In this document: piece by piece, positions 1 to 8,053 of the stretch | How positions within the stretch are numbered: position 1 is the first letter of the stretch | Layout: each line of letters opens with the position of its first letter | Origin: Vibrio gigantis | Lineage (GTDB): Bacteria > Pseudomonadota > Gammaproteobacteria > Enterobacterales > Vibrionaceae | Assembly: GCF_024347515.1 (NCBI RefSeq) | Contig: NZ_AP025492.1 | Coordinates: 2,294,001 to 2,358,000 of the forward strand | Direction of reading: 5' to 3' | Length of the DNA stretch: 64,000 nt | The notes under the pieces: model-generated | The model's input: only the letters and a program-made list of their open reading frames with translations | Told to the model about the DNA's origin: nothing | Database searches by the model: none | Program-made: the position numbers and the translations under genes

Positions 1-78
1 TGACACTGCGTGTGTTGGAAAGCTAACAGCTGCTGAAATTGCAATAGCCAGCCCTGTCTTGGTGATCGTTTTATACAT
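1..78 (-). CDS. N-terminus of an exported protein, cut by the window edge
   Basis: Only the first 26 codons are inside the window. The start ATG at 76-78 follows a good ribosome binding site (GGAG, about 7 bases upstream). The residues read MYKTITKTGLAIAISAAVSF and then PTHAVS, which is a Sec signal peptide: lysines, a hydrophobic core, and an A-x-A-like cleavage region near THAVS. The product is therefore exported. Its identity cannot be told from this piece. It lies downstream of, and on the same strand as, the LPP20 lipoprotein gene, with a hairpin terminator between them, so it is probably a separate transcription unit. Confidence 0.6.
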   Translation of the reverse strand, partial: MYKTITKTGLAIAISAAVSFPTHAVS

Positions 79-103
79 AACTAACTCCGAGAGAGTATAG
101 AAA

Positions 104-131
104 CAAAGGCCACTCTATAGTGGCCTTTTTC
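104..131 (-). terminator. Hairpin terminator after the LPP20 lipoprotein gene
   Basis: A 9-bp perfect inverted repeat (AAGGCCACT / AGTGGCCTT) with a 4-base loop. On the minus strand it is followed by TGTTTC; on the plus strand by TTTTTC. It separates the 157-768 gene from the partial gene at the window edge. Confidence 0.6.
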
Positions 132-156
132 AATTTAACTAATCGTCAAGCAACGA

Positions 157-768
157 TTATTTTTTCAAAGAATCGAATACGGCAGCAAGATCTGCGGCAG
201 CTTTTTCGTCGTTAAATTGATTCCAAAGAGTTGAGTCTTCGCCACCAACTTCGTCGATAATTTTATTCATATTTGCATCATAAGCTGCTTGGTCCATACC
301 AACTAATACATACAGCCCACCAGCTGGACTTGTTTGGCTTACTAAAACTCGGCTATTTGTAAGTCTTTTACTCACTACCGATTTAGTAATATCTTCAAAT
401 GCCTCTTGAACATTTTCCGTTACCAGCGTTACGCCTTCCCCAGCGGATGTTGACGTAGCACCATCAGTAGCAGATTGAAATAGATTACTCACATCTGATT
501 CAAAAGCCGAAGCAAGGTTTACACGAGCATCGCTCATCGCGATTTTACGCATGACGCTCATACCTGCTGCACTTTTCTTCGCGTAACCTGTTGCACCAAT
601 AGCTACATCAGTAGGGACCACATCACAGATCCAACCAGGGGCTTCGACAGTCGGTGCATCTGGGAACGTACATGACGCAAAATTTTGAGCTTGCTCTAGT
701 GTATCGTTGTTGCTTTGGCAGCCAACGAGAGCGGTAATTAGTGACGTTGCAATAATTAGTTTTTTCAT
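157..768 (-). CDS. LPP20-family lipoprotein
   Basis: 203 residues. It opens with a lipoprotein signal peptide ending in the lipobox ALVGC, so Cys17 should be lipidated. No Asp follows the Cys, so outer-membrane sorting is likely. The middle (roughly residues 55-160) has the LPP20/FlgP-like pattern: a GATGYA segment, then a helix with the DARVNLA motif typical of this fold, a long linker, and a strand rich in V/L ending GGLYVLVGM. The C-terminal 30 residues are charged and probably helical. It is the last of five adjacent exported-protein genes on this strand, but a 147-base AT-rich gap separates it from the 916-2316 gene, so it may have its own promoter. The function is unknown; family members serve in flagellar or envelope assemblies. 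Confidence 0.75.
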   Translation of the reverse strand: MKKLIIATSLITALVGCQSNNDTLEQAQNFASCTFPDAPTVEAPGWICDVVPTDVAIGATGYAKKSAAGMSVMRKIAMSDARVNLASAFESDVSNLFQSATDGATSTSAGEGVTLVTENVQEAFEDITKSVVSKRLTNSRVLVSQTSPAGGLYVLVGMDQAAYDANMNKIIDEVGGEDSTLWNQFNDEKAAADLAAVFDSLKK

Positions 769-915
769 ATCTTAAAAGCTATCCATAACGTTTTTTGTGT
801 ATTATTTCCAATTAGTAAATCTGCAAATAATCATTTGATATTTAATGCATCAACCTCACCTATTATTTTAAAAAACCATATTTTTAAAATATAACAAGTC
901 CTATAGGAGTGACGC

Positions 916-2316
916 TTAAAGCACTCTGATTTGGTATTCATTCAGTACATCAACTTTCGAACGGTAGTTTGGTTGATGGGTACGCAACATGGGTTCAATA
1001 TCTTGGACTAGTTCACTTGCACCGCTAAGTGACCTTAGCTGAATAACGATATTGCCGCCCTGTTGGCTTGGTTTAATATCAGAAACCCCGCTCATATCAC
1101 CAATCAAACGATAAAGTTGCCCCTGTTTGCCTGCCGCTTGCTGTGAAAAAATAAGTTCTCGGATAGGCCCACCGCGGCTTACCATTATTTGCACCGACGC
1201 TTGAAGTTCACTCTTTAAGGCAATTTGGTTACCTTCAATAGCTAGGTGAACAGCTGCAAGTTCATTGAGCATACCTGCTTTGTTCGGTAGCGTCATAAAA
1301 GTCGGGTCGTTGTGCCAACTACCATAACGATTGCCAGCACGATCGACCACGGTCGCCGATAGTTCAAGCTGAAGACCAGAAGAGGTCACTTTTGGGGTTT
1401 CTTGAACATTAAGAATGACACTAGACTGCTCCGGGTTAGAAGCAAGATCAAAGCCCATCTCTGCGAGTGCATTGGAAAATGTATCTTTTACGACTGGGAG
1501 CTCTGCATCAACATAGATTGAAGGTTGGCCAAGGCTTTTTATCAAACTTGCTATTTTCGCTTCCACCTTCTGTCGTTCAACAAACACATCAAGCGTGACT
1601 GTTACATAGCCGTTAGGCTTTTCCTGATAAGAGATTTCATTCCAACTGGAAACCATGCCTTGAGGTTCCATCGAAAGTGATTGCATTGCGATTTCTTGTA
1701 AGTCGAAATCATTGCTACTTTCTGTTCCCGACAGGGTACCGTAAGACTTTTGCATATAACCAGAATTGACCATAGCGCCTAATACTTGGCTAATAGCGCG
1801 GTTAAAGGCATCTTTTTCCGCCACTTGCCTTGCACTCAATGCCAATTTTTTACTTTCACGGCCTTCACCGACAACCACGACAGACATAACTGGCGTGTCA
1901 TCCCATTCGATACCGTCGTCAGCGCTGTTAAAGCCAGTACTAAGCTTCGGTGCTAAGCGCACTGTTACACAAGTATCATCCCCTTGAATTTCAGGCGAGC
2001 TAAAATCGGCATTGATATCGTTAGCATTAATATTTGTTATCAATAATTCCCGGACTTGTTGATCAAATTGCTCCTCAACTAACGCATTATCTTCAGTCGT
2101 AAAAGAAACTGAGGCCTTACCTTGCAAAAACAAACGAAGATTATTTAAACCATCGGCTTTGGCTGACTCAACAGCCATCGCCCCTCGACCATATGCACAG
2201 CCTTGTTCAATAAGAGCCAACGTTGGCTGACTCTTATCTAATTCCAATGCAGGAATGGACATACATACAAATAAGGTACTAATGGCAAATCTTTTGCTTA
2301 GCCTTTTGCCGCCCAT
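916..2316 (-). CDS. FlgT/LPP20-like periplasmic protein
   Basis: 466 residues, with an N-terminal signal peptide (basic start MGGKRLSKRF, hydrophobic core, cleavage near IPALE). Two successive LPP20-like units can be seen. The first is at about residues 40-125 (helix with AMAVESAKADGLNNLRLFL, ending in TCVTVRLAPKL). The second is at about 160-260 (ARQVAEKDAFNRAISQVLG, ending in YVTVTLDVFVER). The C-terminal half (about 270-390) looks like the lipoprotein-type domain found in FlgT and CsgG relatives. This repeats the modular plan of FlgT, the flagellar H-ring protein, but no flagellar genes are near. The start overlaps the upstream gene by 19 bases and has a strong site (AAGGAG, 8 bases before ATG), so translation is probably coupled. 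I infer a FlgT paralogue with an unknown envelope role. Confidence 0.7.
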   Translation of the reverse strand: MGGKRLSKRFAISTLFVCMSIPALELDKSQPTLALIEQGCAYGRGAMAVESAKADGLNNLRLFLQGKASVSFTTEDNALVEEQFDQQVRELLITNINANDINADFSSPEIQGDDTCVTVRLAPKLSTGFNSADDGIEWDDTPVMSVVVVGEGRESKKLALSARQVAEKDAFNRAISQVLGAMVNSGYMQKSYGTLSGTESSNDFDLQEIAMQSLSMEPQGMVSSWNEISYQEKPNGYVTVTLDVFVERQKVEAKIASLIKSLGQPSIYVDAELPVVKDTFSNALAEMGFDLASNPEQSSVILNVQETPKVTSSGLQLELSATVVDRAGNRYGSWHNDPTFMTLPNKAGMLNELAAVHLAIEGNQIALKSELQASVQIMVSRGGPIRELIFSQQAAGKQGQLYRLIGDMSGVSDIKPSQQGGNIVIQLRSLSGASELVQDIEPMLRTHQPNYRSKVDVLNEYQIRVL

Positions 2317-3476
2317 GTACTGCGCTCCTTCATAAACTCCATAGGCACACCAACACTTACAGCGAAAATACGACGCTGTCGATCAGGGCGATAAATCCCG
2401 TCTTCAGCAATTTCTTTCACTTCGTCAGCTATGCTGCTGTCTTTCCATCGAACAATTTTTCCTTGAGCGCTTTGTTGGCTTGGGTTAACAATAGCAACAC
2501 CAATAGGCTCAACAAAACCTGCGCTGTATTCGAATACAACCATGGTCTCATTCGGCAATACGCCTGCATTTTGGCCACGGTCTAACGAAATTCGGTCGCC
2601 TTTAATTCCATTAACCTGCGCGGTAGCTGGCATTTCTTTGAGCAAACGCGTTAACATAATATCGAAACCGCGTGATGACATTTCATTAAGAACTGCATCA
2701 ACATCTTTGCCACTGGTATAGTTAAAACCACGATAATAATCGCCATTCGCAATCACGGTTGTGTAACTGTCTTTATCGCGGACATCAAAGTTAGAAACAC
2801 GGATCTTACCGATGTTTGGGTAGCTCACTTTTTCACGCGTATATGGGTCAATCACACCCGTCGTCATTTCCATCGACGTTTGAAATAGAGACTGAGTTGA
2901 ACCAAACAACATATCAGCGGTTTTGAGCACATCGACTTTCATCATGTAATCGGGAGATAACTTACCGCGACTGCCTGCTTTTTTCGCGACATTTGCAGCA
3001 CCGCTATATACCATAATGTCTTCCATAGCTTTGTTAACAGCATCGGTATCTCGAGTCAAAATCCGGAAACGGTTAACGCCCGCAAACTGGTTTTCTAAAG
3101 TGTTTTCTAGCGCTTTAGTTTGGAATTTACTTATGCTTGAATGCATAGAGTTGAAAACATCAGCAGATTTTCCCTGAAGATTTTCATTCACATCCGTTTT
3201 GACATCACCAAAATACAAAAGAATTGTTTTTTTCGCGAGTGGACAGCGAGTGTCTTCTTCATTTGCATCGTAAGTGCAATATTGAAGGCCCTGAGTACTG
3301 AAGTACGCTGGTACTTCTATATCGTCGCTGCTAAATTCGTATGCTGATTTGCCGATAACCAGCGATGAATTTCCTGCATTACTTTCTACCGAATACGTTT
3401 GGCTACCTTGGTTACTCTGGCAACCCATCAGCGCAATAGCAGCGGTTACTAAACCGGCAATTCGAGAAAGTTTCAT
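2298..3476 (-). CDS. CsgG/FlgT_C-like outer-membrane lipoprotein
   Basis: 392 residues. The lipoprotein signal ends ALMGC (Cys19). Residues about 85-280 resemble the CsgG / LpoB type fold: ILLYFGDVKTDV, then a region with FRILTRDTDAVNKAMEDI, a MKVDVLKTADM strand, and ending FDIMLTRLLKEM. Residues about 290-350 (INGIKGDRISLDRGQNAGV, then MVVFEYSAG and IGVAIV) match the pattern of the FlgT C-terminal domain, in which a v-G-d-r-i-x-l-d-x-G-x-x-x-G motif precedes beta strands. The start ATG overlaps the stop of the upstream gene (TAATG), showing translational coupling, and its own stop lies inside the next gene. Family assignment is from pattern reading. It could be the outer-membrane anchor of a complex formed with its neighbours. 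Confidence 0.65.
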   Translation of the reverse strand: MKLSRIAGLVTAAIALMGCQSNQGSQTYSVESNAGNSSLVIGKSAYEFSSDDIEVPAYFSTQGLQYCTYDANEEDTRCPLAKKTILLYFGDVKTDVNENLQGKSADVFNSMHSSISKFQTKALENTLENQFAGVNRFRILTRDTDAVNKAMEDIMVYSGAANVAKKAGSRGKLSPDYMMKVDVLKTADMLFGSTQSLFQTSMEMTTGVIDPYTREKVSYPNIGKIRVSNFDVRDKDSYTTVIANGDYYRGFNYTSGKDVDAVLNEMSSRGFDIMLTRLLKEMPATAQVNGIKGDRISLDRGQNAGVLPNETMVVFEYSAGFVEPIGVAIVNPSQQSAQGKIVRWKDSSIADEVKEIAEDGIYRPDRQRRIFAVSVGVPMEFMKERSTWAAKG

Positions 3477-4192
3477 TATGATTTCACTTTATCAGCAACA
3501 ACTTTATCTAGGTTCTCAAGTTGTTCGATAGTATTTTTATCTATTGAAATAAGTGAGTTGGCATCCAACGCAAGTATCGAGCGAGCTTCCATCTCGTGGT
3601 AAGCTTCAACAACTGGTACAGTTTCCTCTTCACCTGCTTCACCTTCCTCATCGCTTGAGACAACCGCTAGAAAACTATCCATTGCGCCACCAGCAGAATC
3701 TTGTGCAAGTGCAGATGCATGTTGAGATGCAATGTAAGTTAATTCTCCGGCTTGAACTGCAATGTCTGCTGCCAATTTTAGGTTTTTCTGGAAGATTTCG
3801 TCAGAGGCTTTTTTGTAAGCTTCTACTTGAGGTGTAATCTTTTTATTATCAGGTTTGCCTTCATCGAACTCCTTCATCGCAGCACGAAGTTCTTCATCAG
3901 ACTTGTCTGCGTTTACTGCTAGGAAACCGGCAACATCACCATGTTTAGATGCAAGTGTACGGTAGTCATTAAACACTGAACATTGGCGCTCTTGCAGTGA
4001 CACCATTACTTTTGATGCTTTATCAACAGCGAATGATACAGGGGTGAAATCTGTTCCTAGTTCTTTACAGTTCTGAGTAAGTGCCTTACTTGTAGCTTCA
4101 CGGTCTACCGTAGCTGATTCCATACCTGAAATTGATGAACAACCAGCCATAACTGATACGACTAAACCTGCAAGGATTGTTTTCTTAAGCAT
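3476..4192 (-). CDS. Lipoprotein of unknown function
   Basis: About 238 residues. ATG at 4192 is chosen because AAAGG stands 8 bases upstream; a TTG two codons earlier also keeps the frame open. The lipoprotein signal ends VMAGC. The mature chain is mostly predicted alpha-helical with no recognisable catalytic motif. There are Cys residues at NCKELG and RQCSVF that could form a disulphide, a helix-rich middle (AYKKASDEIFQKNLKLA), and an acidic stretch DEEGEAGEEE near residue 190. It sits inside the four-gene operon, 11 bases after the preceding gene and overlapping the next by one stop/start base. I do not recognise the family; context suggests a component of the same envelope assembly. Confidence 0.65.
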   Translation of the reverse strand: MLKKTILAGLVVSVMAGCSSISGMESATVDREATSKALTQNCKELGTDFTPVSFAVDKASKVMVSLQERQCSVFNDYRTLASKHGDVAGFLAVNADKSDEELRAAMKEFDEGKPDNKKITPQVEAYKKASDEIFQKNLKLAADIAVQAGELTYIASQHASALAQDSAGGAMDSFLAVVSSDEEGEAGEEETVPVVEAYHEMEARSILALDANSLISIDKNTIEQLENLDKVVADKVKS

Positions 4193-4203
4193 TTTCAAAG
4201 CCT

Positions 4204-5145
4204 TTAATTCAAGAGTGTATAAATTGAGTTTTCATTAAGTGTTGCTGTTATTTTTCTATGAGCGTCATCAAGTGCTAGCTCTTTACTAATCGGAGACTCT
4301 CCTATCTCCGATAAAATGCTCTGACTAACCACCACATTGGGACTTTTAGCTTCAAAGACTTGTAGTATTAGGTCTTGCTTAGCTTTGTAAGTGTTATTTT
4401 TTTTACCGTGCCTTACATTACCTTTGATATAAACAATGATGTCGCCTTCCGAAGTCGTTGCTACATTTTTAGCTAGTATTGATTTTGTTTGGGAGGAATA
4501 CATATCAGAAGCAGAACGGACAGAAACACTGAAATTCTGAATACGCTTAATTACATTTCTTTCGAGAACCAGTTGTCGTTCATTGAGTGTTTTTGCAACA
4601 TCATGGTCAAACGATGACAACACCAAAAGCGATTGTTGATTACTCTTCAATAAGGTGTGAGCTTTGTGTGTAAACACAACATCCTTCCAGTTGCTCCCTT
4701 GGGAACTTAAATATTGTTGGGCGAGTTGGTGCTGTTTATCAATATCAATCGACAAATAGTCAGCCCACGCACCGACATTAACTCTAAATAGGTAAGTACA
4801 TCCAAGTTCATCACATCTTGATGTCACTTCGTCCATATTTCTAATACTGATAGGTAGAGTGGAGATTCTTGATTCGATAGTACCTTCCTTAATACACTCC
4901 TCTTCGCTCTCCGTAACTCCCCCTATATCTTTACTAGATCCCCTACAATAGTCACTATATTCTTCTGACAATTCAATTTTGCTGTAGATTCTTTTAGATA
5001 ATTCTTCTTTCGCATTTTTTGTTGCTTCTGACTTATTTTCACCAACCCCTTCAACTTCCCAATAGGACTGAGAAAAAACTGGGACTGACAAGAAAAGGAC
5101 ACATCCAGCGACCAAAACATTATGTACTAATTTGTTTTTTTTCAT
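4204..5145 (-). CDS. Periplasmic protein with LPP20-like N-terminal domain
   Basis: 313 residues and the first gene of the operon. The Sec signal peptide is about residues 1-26 (cleavage near SVPVFSQS). Residues about 28-130 carry an LPP20/FlgT-N-type unit: YWEVEGVGENKSEATKNAKE followed by a helix, then ending in YLFRVNVGAWADYL. Two cysteine pairs in this domain (DYCRG / EECIK and SRCDELGC) suggest disulphides. The second half (about 160-313) has alternating strands and helices, including IIVYIKGNVRHG and DLILQVFEAKS, compatible with a second CsgG/TolB-N-like domain. ATG follows TAAGG by about 4 bases. The long AT-rich region upstream probably holds the operon promoter. Confidence 0.65.
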   Translation of the reverse strand: MKKNKLVHNVLVAGCVLFLSVPVFSQSYWEVEGVGENKSEATKNAKEELSKRIYSKIELSEEYSDYCRGSSKDIGGVTESEEECIKEGTIESRISTLPISIRNMDEVTSRCDELGCTYLFRVNVGAWADYLSIDIDKQHQLAQQYLSSQGSNWKDVVFTHKAHTLLKSNQQSLLVLSSFDHDVAKTLNERQLVLERNVIKRIQNFSVSVRSASDMYSSQTKSILAKNVATTSEGDIIVYIKGNVRHGKKNNTYKAKQDLILQVFEAKSPNVVVSQSILSEIGESPISKELALDDAHRKITATLNENSIYTLLN

Positions 5146-6251
5146 GTGACCTTACACCAATACTTTCTAATTGAGTTACAGATTCAAACTTCAACATAAA
5201 TATAAACTTTGACATCAACCCTAGGTCGAATAAGTCAACAGCTCTTGGTCTACTAACAGTCCAAGCAAGCAATCAAATAAAATAACTAAGACACCAACAT
5301 GAAATGTGCACCTTACTTTTGTAACCCAATGAATAATCTCTAATAAACCCGTAAACCATATTATATCCACACTTAGTTTCAATCAAATATGCACACTCCA
5401 GATATGTTCAAAAAACCCACCAAATCATTATTCCCGCACCTCATCACCATTTAAGTTTAAAAAACAATATTGATAAAAAAAACAATATAAGGCGCCGTAA
5501 ACAATGAGATTAAAAATAATCAAAAAATAATTAACGTAAGATAAAGGAATTATCAAAAATCGATTTATCTAAGATAAAAAGAAAATAAACAAAATAAAAA
5601 CACACAATAAACATTCAATTAATTTCAATAAGATTTAATCACCAAAAACCTAAAATAAAAGTATGATCAAAGTCTAAAAACAGTTCAGGAATAAAAACCA
5701 TAATGATGATTTAATACTGATTGCCTAATCCTCCTCATGATAAATGCCACATAAAAACCAACGGACAATAAAAACATCAGAACATAACCTTGTCTTCGAA
5801 ATCGTATTGAGCGTTACCTGCAATATGATTTGATTCTTTCCGAGGATTCAAATGAGCATCGGAATTGTAGATTCGTTAACTCAAAGCTTGAAGAAGCACT
5901 TACTCTGCCAATGTTAGGGGTGTGACTATTTGAGCAAAAGAGGATCTGGTTGAGCTTGTACATTTATTACGCATACACAGAAATGAACTCGAAGGTTGCA
6001 ATGAGTGCCGTGGAGTCGTTCGTACAATAGGGGGGAAGTCAGTGAGCATTGGAACTTTGATAAGTTCGCTTTGAAAATCTGAAAACAAGGCAGTCTAAAG
6101 CAAACAGCGAGATGAAGGTGGGGATCACAGTTATTAAGTATGAAGTTATCGGTATTAAGTTAACCTCTTCACGCCTAAACATGTGAACGTTCATTACGCT
6201 ATCATATACCCAACAGATTGTGTCTAACGTTACGTACCGAAACAGTGGTGT
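5146..6251. other. AT-rich intergenic stretch without an intact gene
   Basis: About 1.1 kb with no complete, convincing ORF. Bases 5400-5720 are extremely AT-rich, with many A/T runs and three copies of an AATAAAAAC-like word near 5690, 5750 and 5770. This is the composition that attracts H-NS-type silencers. The part nearest 5145 must hold the promoter of the envelope operon. Bases 5850-6080 carry what looks like broken coding sequence (listed separately). Confidence 0.6.
5850..6076 (+). pseudogene. Possible gene remnant with a CNEC motif
   Basis: An ATG at 5850 opens a short frame, MSIGIVDSLTQSLKKHLLCQ and one more residue, ending in TAG. About 15 bases later a different frame, without a start codon, runs for some 45 codons to a TGA. 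Its reading EDLVELVHLLRIHRNELEGC, then NECRGVVRTIGGKSVSIGTL and ISSL, has the periodic hydrophobic pattern and a C-x-x-C of a real protein C-terminus. The shape loosely recalls AhpD/carboxymuconolactone-decarboxylase-like proteins, but I cannot confirm that. Read together the pieces look like a decayed, frameshifted gene. Confidence 0.25.
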
Positions 6252-6285
6252 GAAAAAGTAACTTGGCCATTAAACAAGCTACTTT
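6252..6285 (-). terminator. Terminator of the GltS-like gene
   Basis: On the minus strand, AAGTAGCTTG pairs with CAAGTTACTT (one G-U pair) across a 9-base loop, followed by TTTTTC. It lies about 30 bases after the stop of the carrier gene. Confidence 0.65.
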
Positions 6286-6315
6286 TCATATTCTCTTTCA
6301 AAGTTCAAGCTTCGC

Positions 6316-7530
6316 TTACATACCAACAAAAAAGCTAATCACAAGCGCATTAATCAAATCGACGAAGAAACCACACACTAATGGCACTACGATAAATGCT
6401 TGCGGGCTTGCACCGTAGCGGTGAGTCACGGCTGTCATGTTCACAATTGCTGTTGCTGTTGAGCCTAGAGTGATGCCACCAAAGCCTGAACATATCACCA
6501 CTGAGTCGTAGTTTCTTCCCATCAAGTAATAAACAACGAATATCGTAAACAGAAGCGAAAGTAGGATCTGAATACTCATTACAACAGAGATATAGCCAAA
6601 CAATCCATCGAGATCCCAGATACGTAGCCCCATCAACGCCATCGTTAAGAACATACCCAGGCAGATATCAGATATCATCGCCAAGCCTTTGCGGCCTTGA
6701 GCAATTTTCTCTTTTGTACGACGCTTTTTGAACAGTGCACGACCAATATTGCCGATTAGGATGCCAGCAATTAAGCAGCTAACGAATAACGGCAGTTTTA
6801 AGCCCATTGAGTCGATAACTTCGCTCAGGCTGTAACCAAGCATCAATGTTAGGTTTAGAATCAACCATGCCCATAACACGCCGTAATGGCTCAATTCAGT
6901 GCGAGTTTCACTCTCTTGGTATGCTCCGACCGTCACATCTTCTTCTTTGGATGGACTCACCTTATGCTTATTGAGTAGGTAGTTGGCAATCGGGCCACCA
7001 ATCACACAGGCTGCAATCAAACCAACCGTGTTGGAAGCGACACCAAGCTCGAGCGCGTTAGAAATACCAAACTCTTCCACAAACATTGGCGCCCATGCGA
7101 GGGTCGTACCTACGCCGCCAATTAGGCTGATAGAACCTGACAACAAACCCGCTTTCGCATCCATACCAAAACCCGACGCGACAGCCATGCCAACTAAGTT
7201 TTGAAGGACAATAAAAGCCGAAGCCAGACAGAGCAGGATGAACAAAGGCCGCCCACCTTTTACCAGCGTCTTAATGTCTGCTTGGAGCCCGATGCCAGCA
7301 AAAAAGTAGAGAAGCAAAAAGTCTCTAACATCGAGACTAAAGGTAATTTGGATTTCAAAGAGATAATAAAGTGCCGCTACAGTCGCTGCACAAACAAAGC
7401 CGCCAATAACTGGCTCTGGTAGTGAATACTTCCTTAATACTTCAGAGCGCTCGATTAACCCTTTACCAATAAACAATAATGCAATCGCAATAGTAAAGGA
7501 GAGCATTGGAGAAACGAGGGTTTCTGTCAT
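6316..7530 (-). CDS. gltS: Sodium/glutamate symporter (ESS family)
   Basis: 404 residues, the usual length for GltS. It is an inner-membrane secondary carrier that would import glutamate with sodium. The protein is almost wholly hydrophobic, with the inverted two-domain layout of the family. The second re-entrant region is well conserved (GFGGITLGSTATAIVNM, then RYGASPQAFIVVPLV and INALVI near the C-terminus). The first re-entrant region reads SLIGGVGTTLAWAPMF where classical GltS has G-G-H-G-T, so substrate preference may differ from E. coli GltS. A cytoplasmic loop at about 195-215 is charged (KHKVSPSKEEDV). It is transcribed alone, ending at a hairpin terminator. Confidence 0.85.
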   Translation of the reverse strand: MTETLVSPMLSFTIAIALLFIGKGLIERSEVLRKYSLPEPVIGGFVCAATVAALYYLFEIQITFSLDVRDFLLLYFFAGIGLQADIKTLVKGGRPLFILLCLASAFIVLQNLVGMAVASGFGMDAKAGLLSGSISLIGGVGTTLAWAPMFVEEFGISNALELGVASNTVGLIAACVIGGPIANYLLNKHKVSPSKEEDVTVGAYQESETRTELSHYGVLWAWLILNLTLMLGYSLSEVIDSMGLKLPLFVSCLIAGILIGNIGRALFKKRRTKEKIAQGRKGLAMISDICLGMFLTMALMGLRIWDLDGLFGYISVVMSIQILLSLLFTIFVVYYLMGRNYDSVVICSGFGGITLGSTATAIVNMTAVTHRYGASPQAFIVVPLVCGFFVDLINALVISFFVGM

Positions 7531-7750
7531 GATGCTATAGATTCCTAAGAGTAAGATTATTCATAATGTTGCTTACTCTAAATCTTGTAGATTCATGACA
7601 ATAAATCAAGCGTTTATCGGTGACATCAATCGCTAATCTGGATCAAAATGCTTCAACATAAACAGTGGGGGTGACGAACACAAAAAGGATTTGAGAAAGT
7701 AATGTTTCGAAAGGAAGAATGGTATAAAAATTTAGGAGCCCAAGAACGAG

Positions 7751-7778
7751 AAAACCCCAGCATTTCTGCTGGGGTTTA
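7751..7778 (-). terminator. Terminator of the tRNA-Ser gene
   Basis: On the minus strand CCCCAGCA-GAAA-TGCTGGGG followed by TTTTC: an 8-bp GC-rich stem with a GAAA loop, starting a few bases after the tRNA CCA end. Confidence 0.85.
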
Positions 7779-7784
7779 GAATAG

Positions 7785-7875
7785 TGGTGGAAGGATGGGG
7801 ATTTGAACCCCAGATACGCTATAAACGTATACTCGCTTTCCAGGCGAGCGCCTTAAGCCACTCAGCCATCCTTCC
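7785..7875 (-). tRNA. tRNA-Ser (anticodon GGA)
   Basis: 91 nt including an encoded CCA. The acceptor stem GGAAGGA pairs with TCCTTCC, followed by A73 and CCA. The D arm is GCT-GAGTGGCTTAAGG-CGC. The anticodon stem is CTCGC/GCGAG with loop CTGGAAA, giving anticodon GGA (reads UCC and UCU). The long variable arm (ATACG/CGTAT) is the class II mark of tRNA-Ser. The T arm is TGGGG-TTCAAAT-CCCCA. The discriminator base read here is A, where E. coli tRNA-Ser has G. The gene has its own promoter and terminator. Confidence 0.95.
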
Positions 7876-7911
7876 ACAAATTGTGTTGAGCTCGTCACTC
7901 AACGAGGCGCT

Positions 7912-7940
7912 ACTTTATTGATTCTGCTTGCTTTGGTCAA
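7912..7940 (-). promoter_or_regulatory. Promoter of tRNA-Ser
   Basis: On the minus strand TTGACC, a 17-base spacer, then TAAAGT, followed directly by a GC-rich discriminator (AGCGCC) typical of stringently controlled stable-RNA promoters. It sits 37 bases upstream of the mature tRNA 5' end. Confidence 0.7.
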
Positions 7941-8053
7941 GGGGCATTATCAAAAAAAGTGCCTTTTTAAGTTTGTTCGATTACAAATTAACTCATTAGA
8001 TCAAAAACAAGCCAATTTTTATTCTATCGCTGTGCTTACGCTTGTTGCTTTTC

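Noticed and set aside
5900..6088. 62-codon minus-strand frame in the AT-rich region
   Set aside because: The opposite strand shows a more protein-like pattern (CNEC fragment), so this one is probably its shadow.
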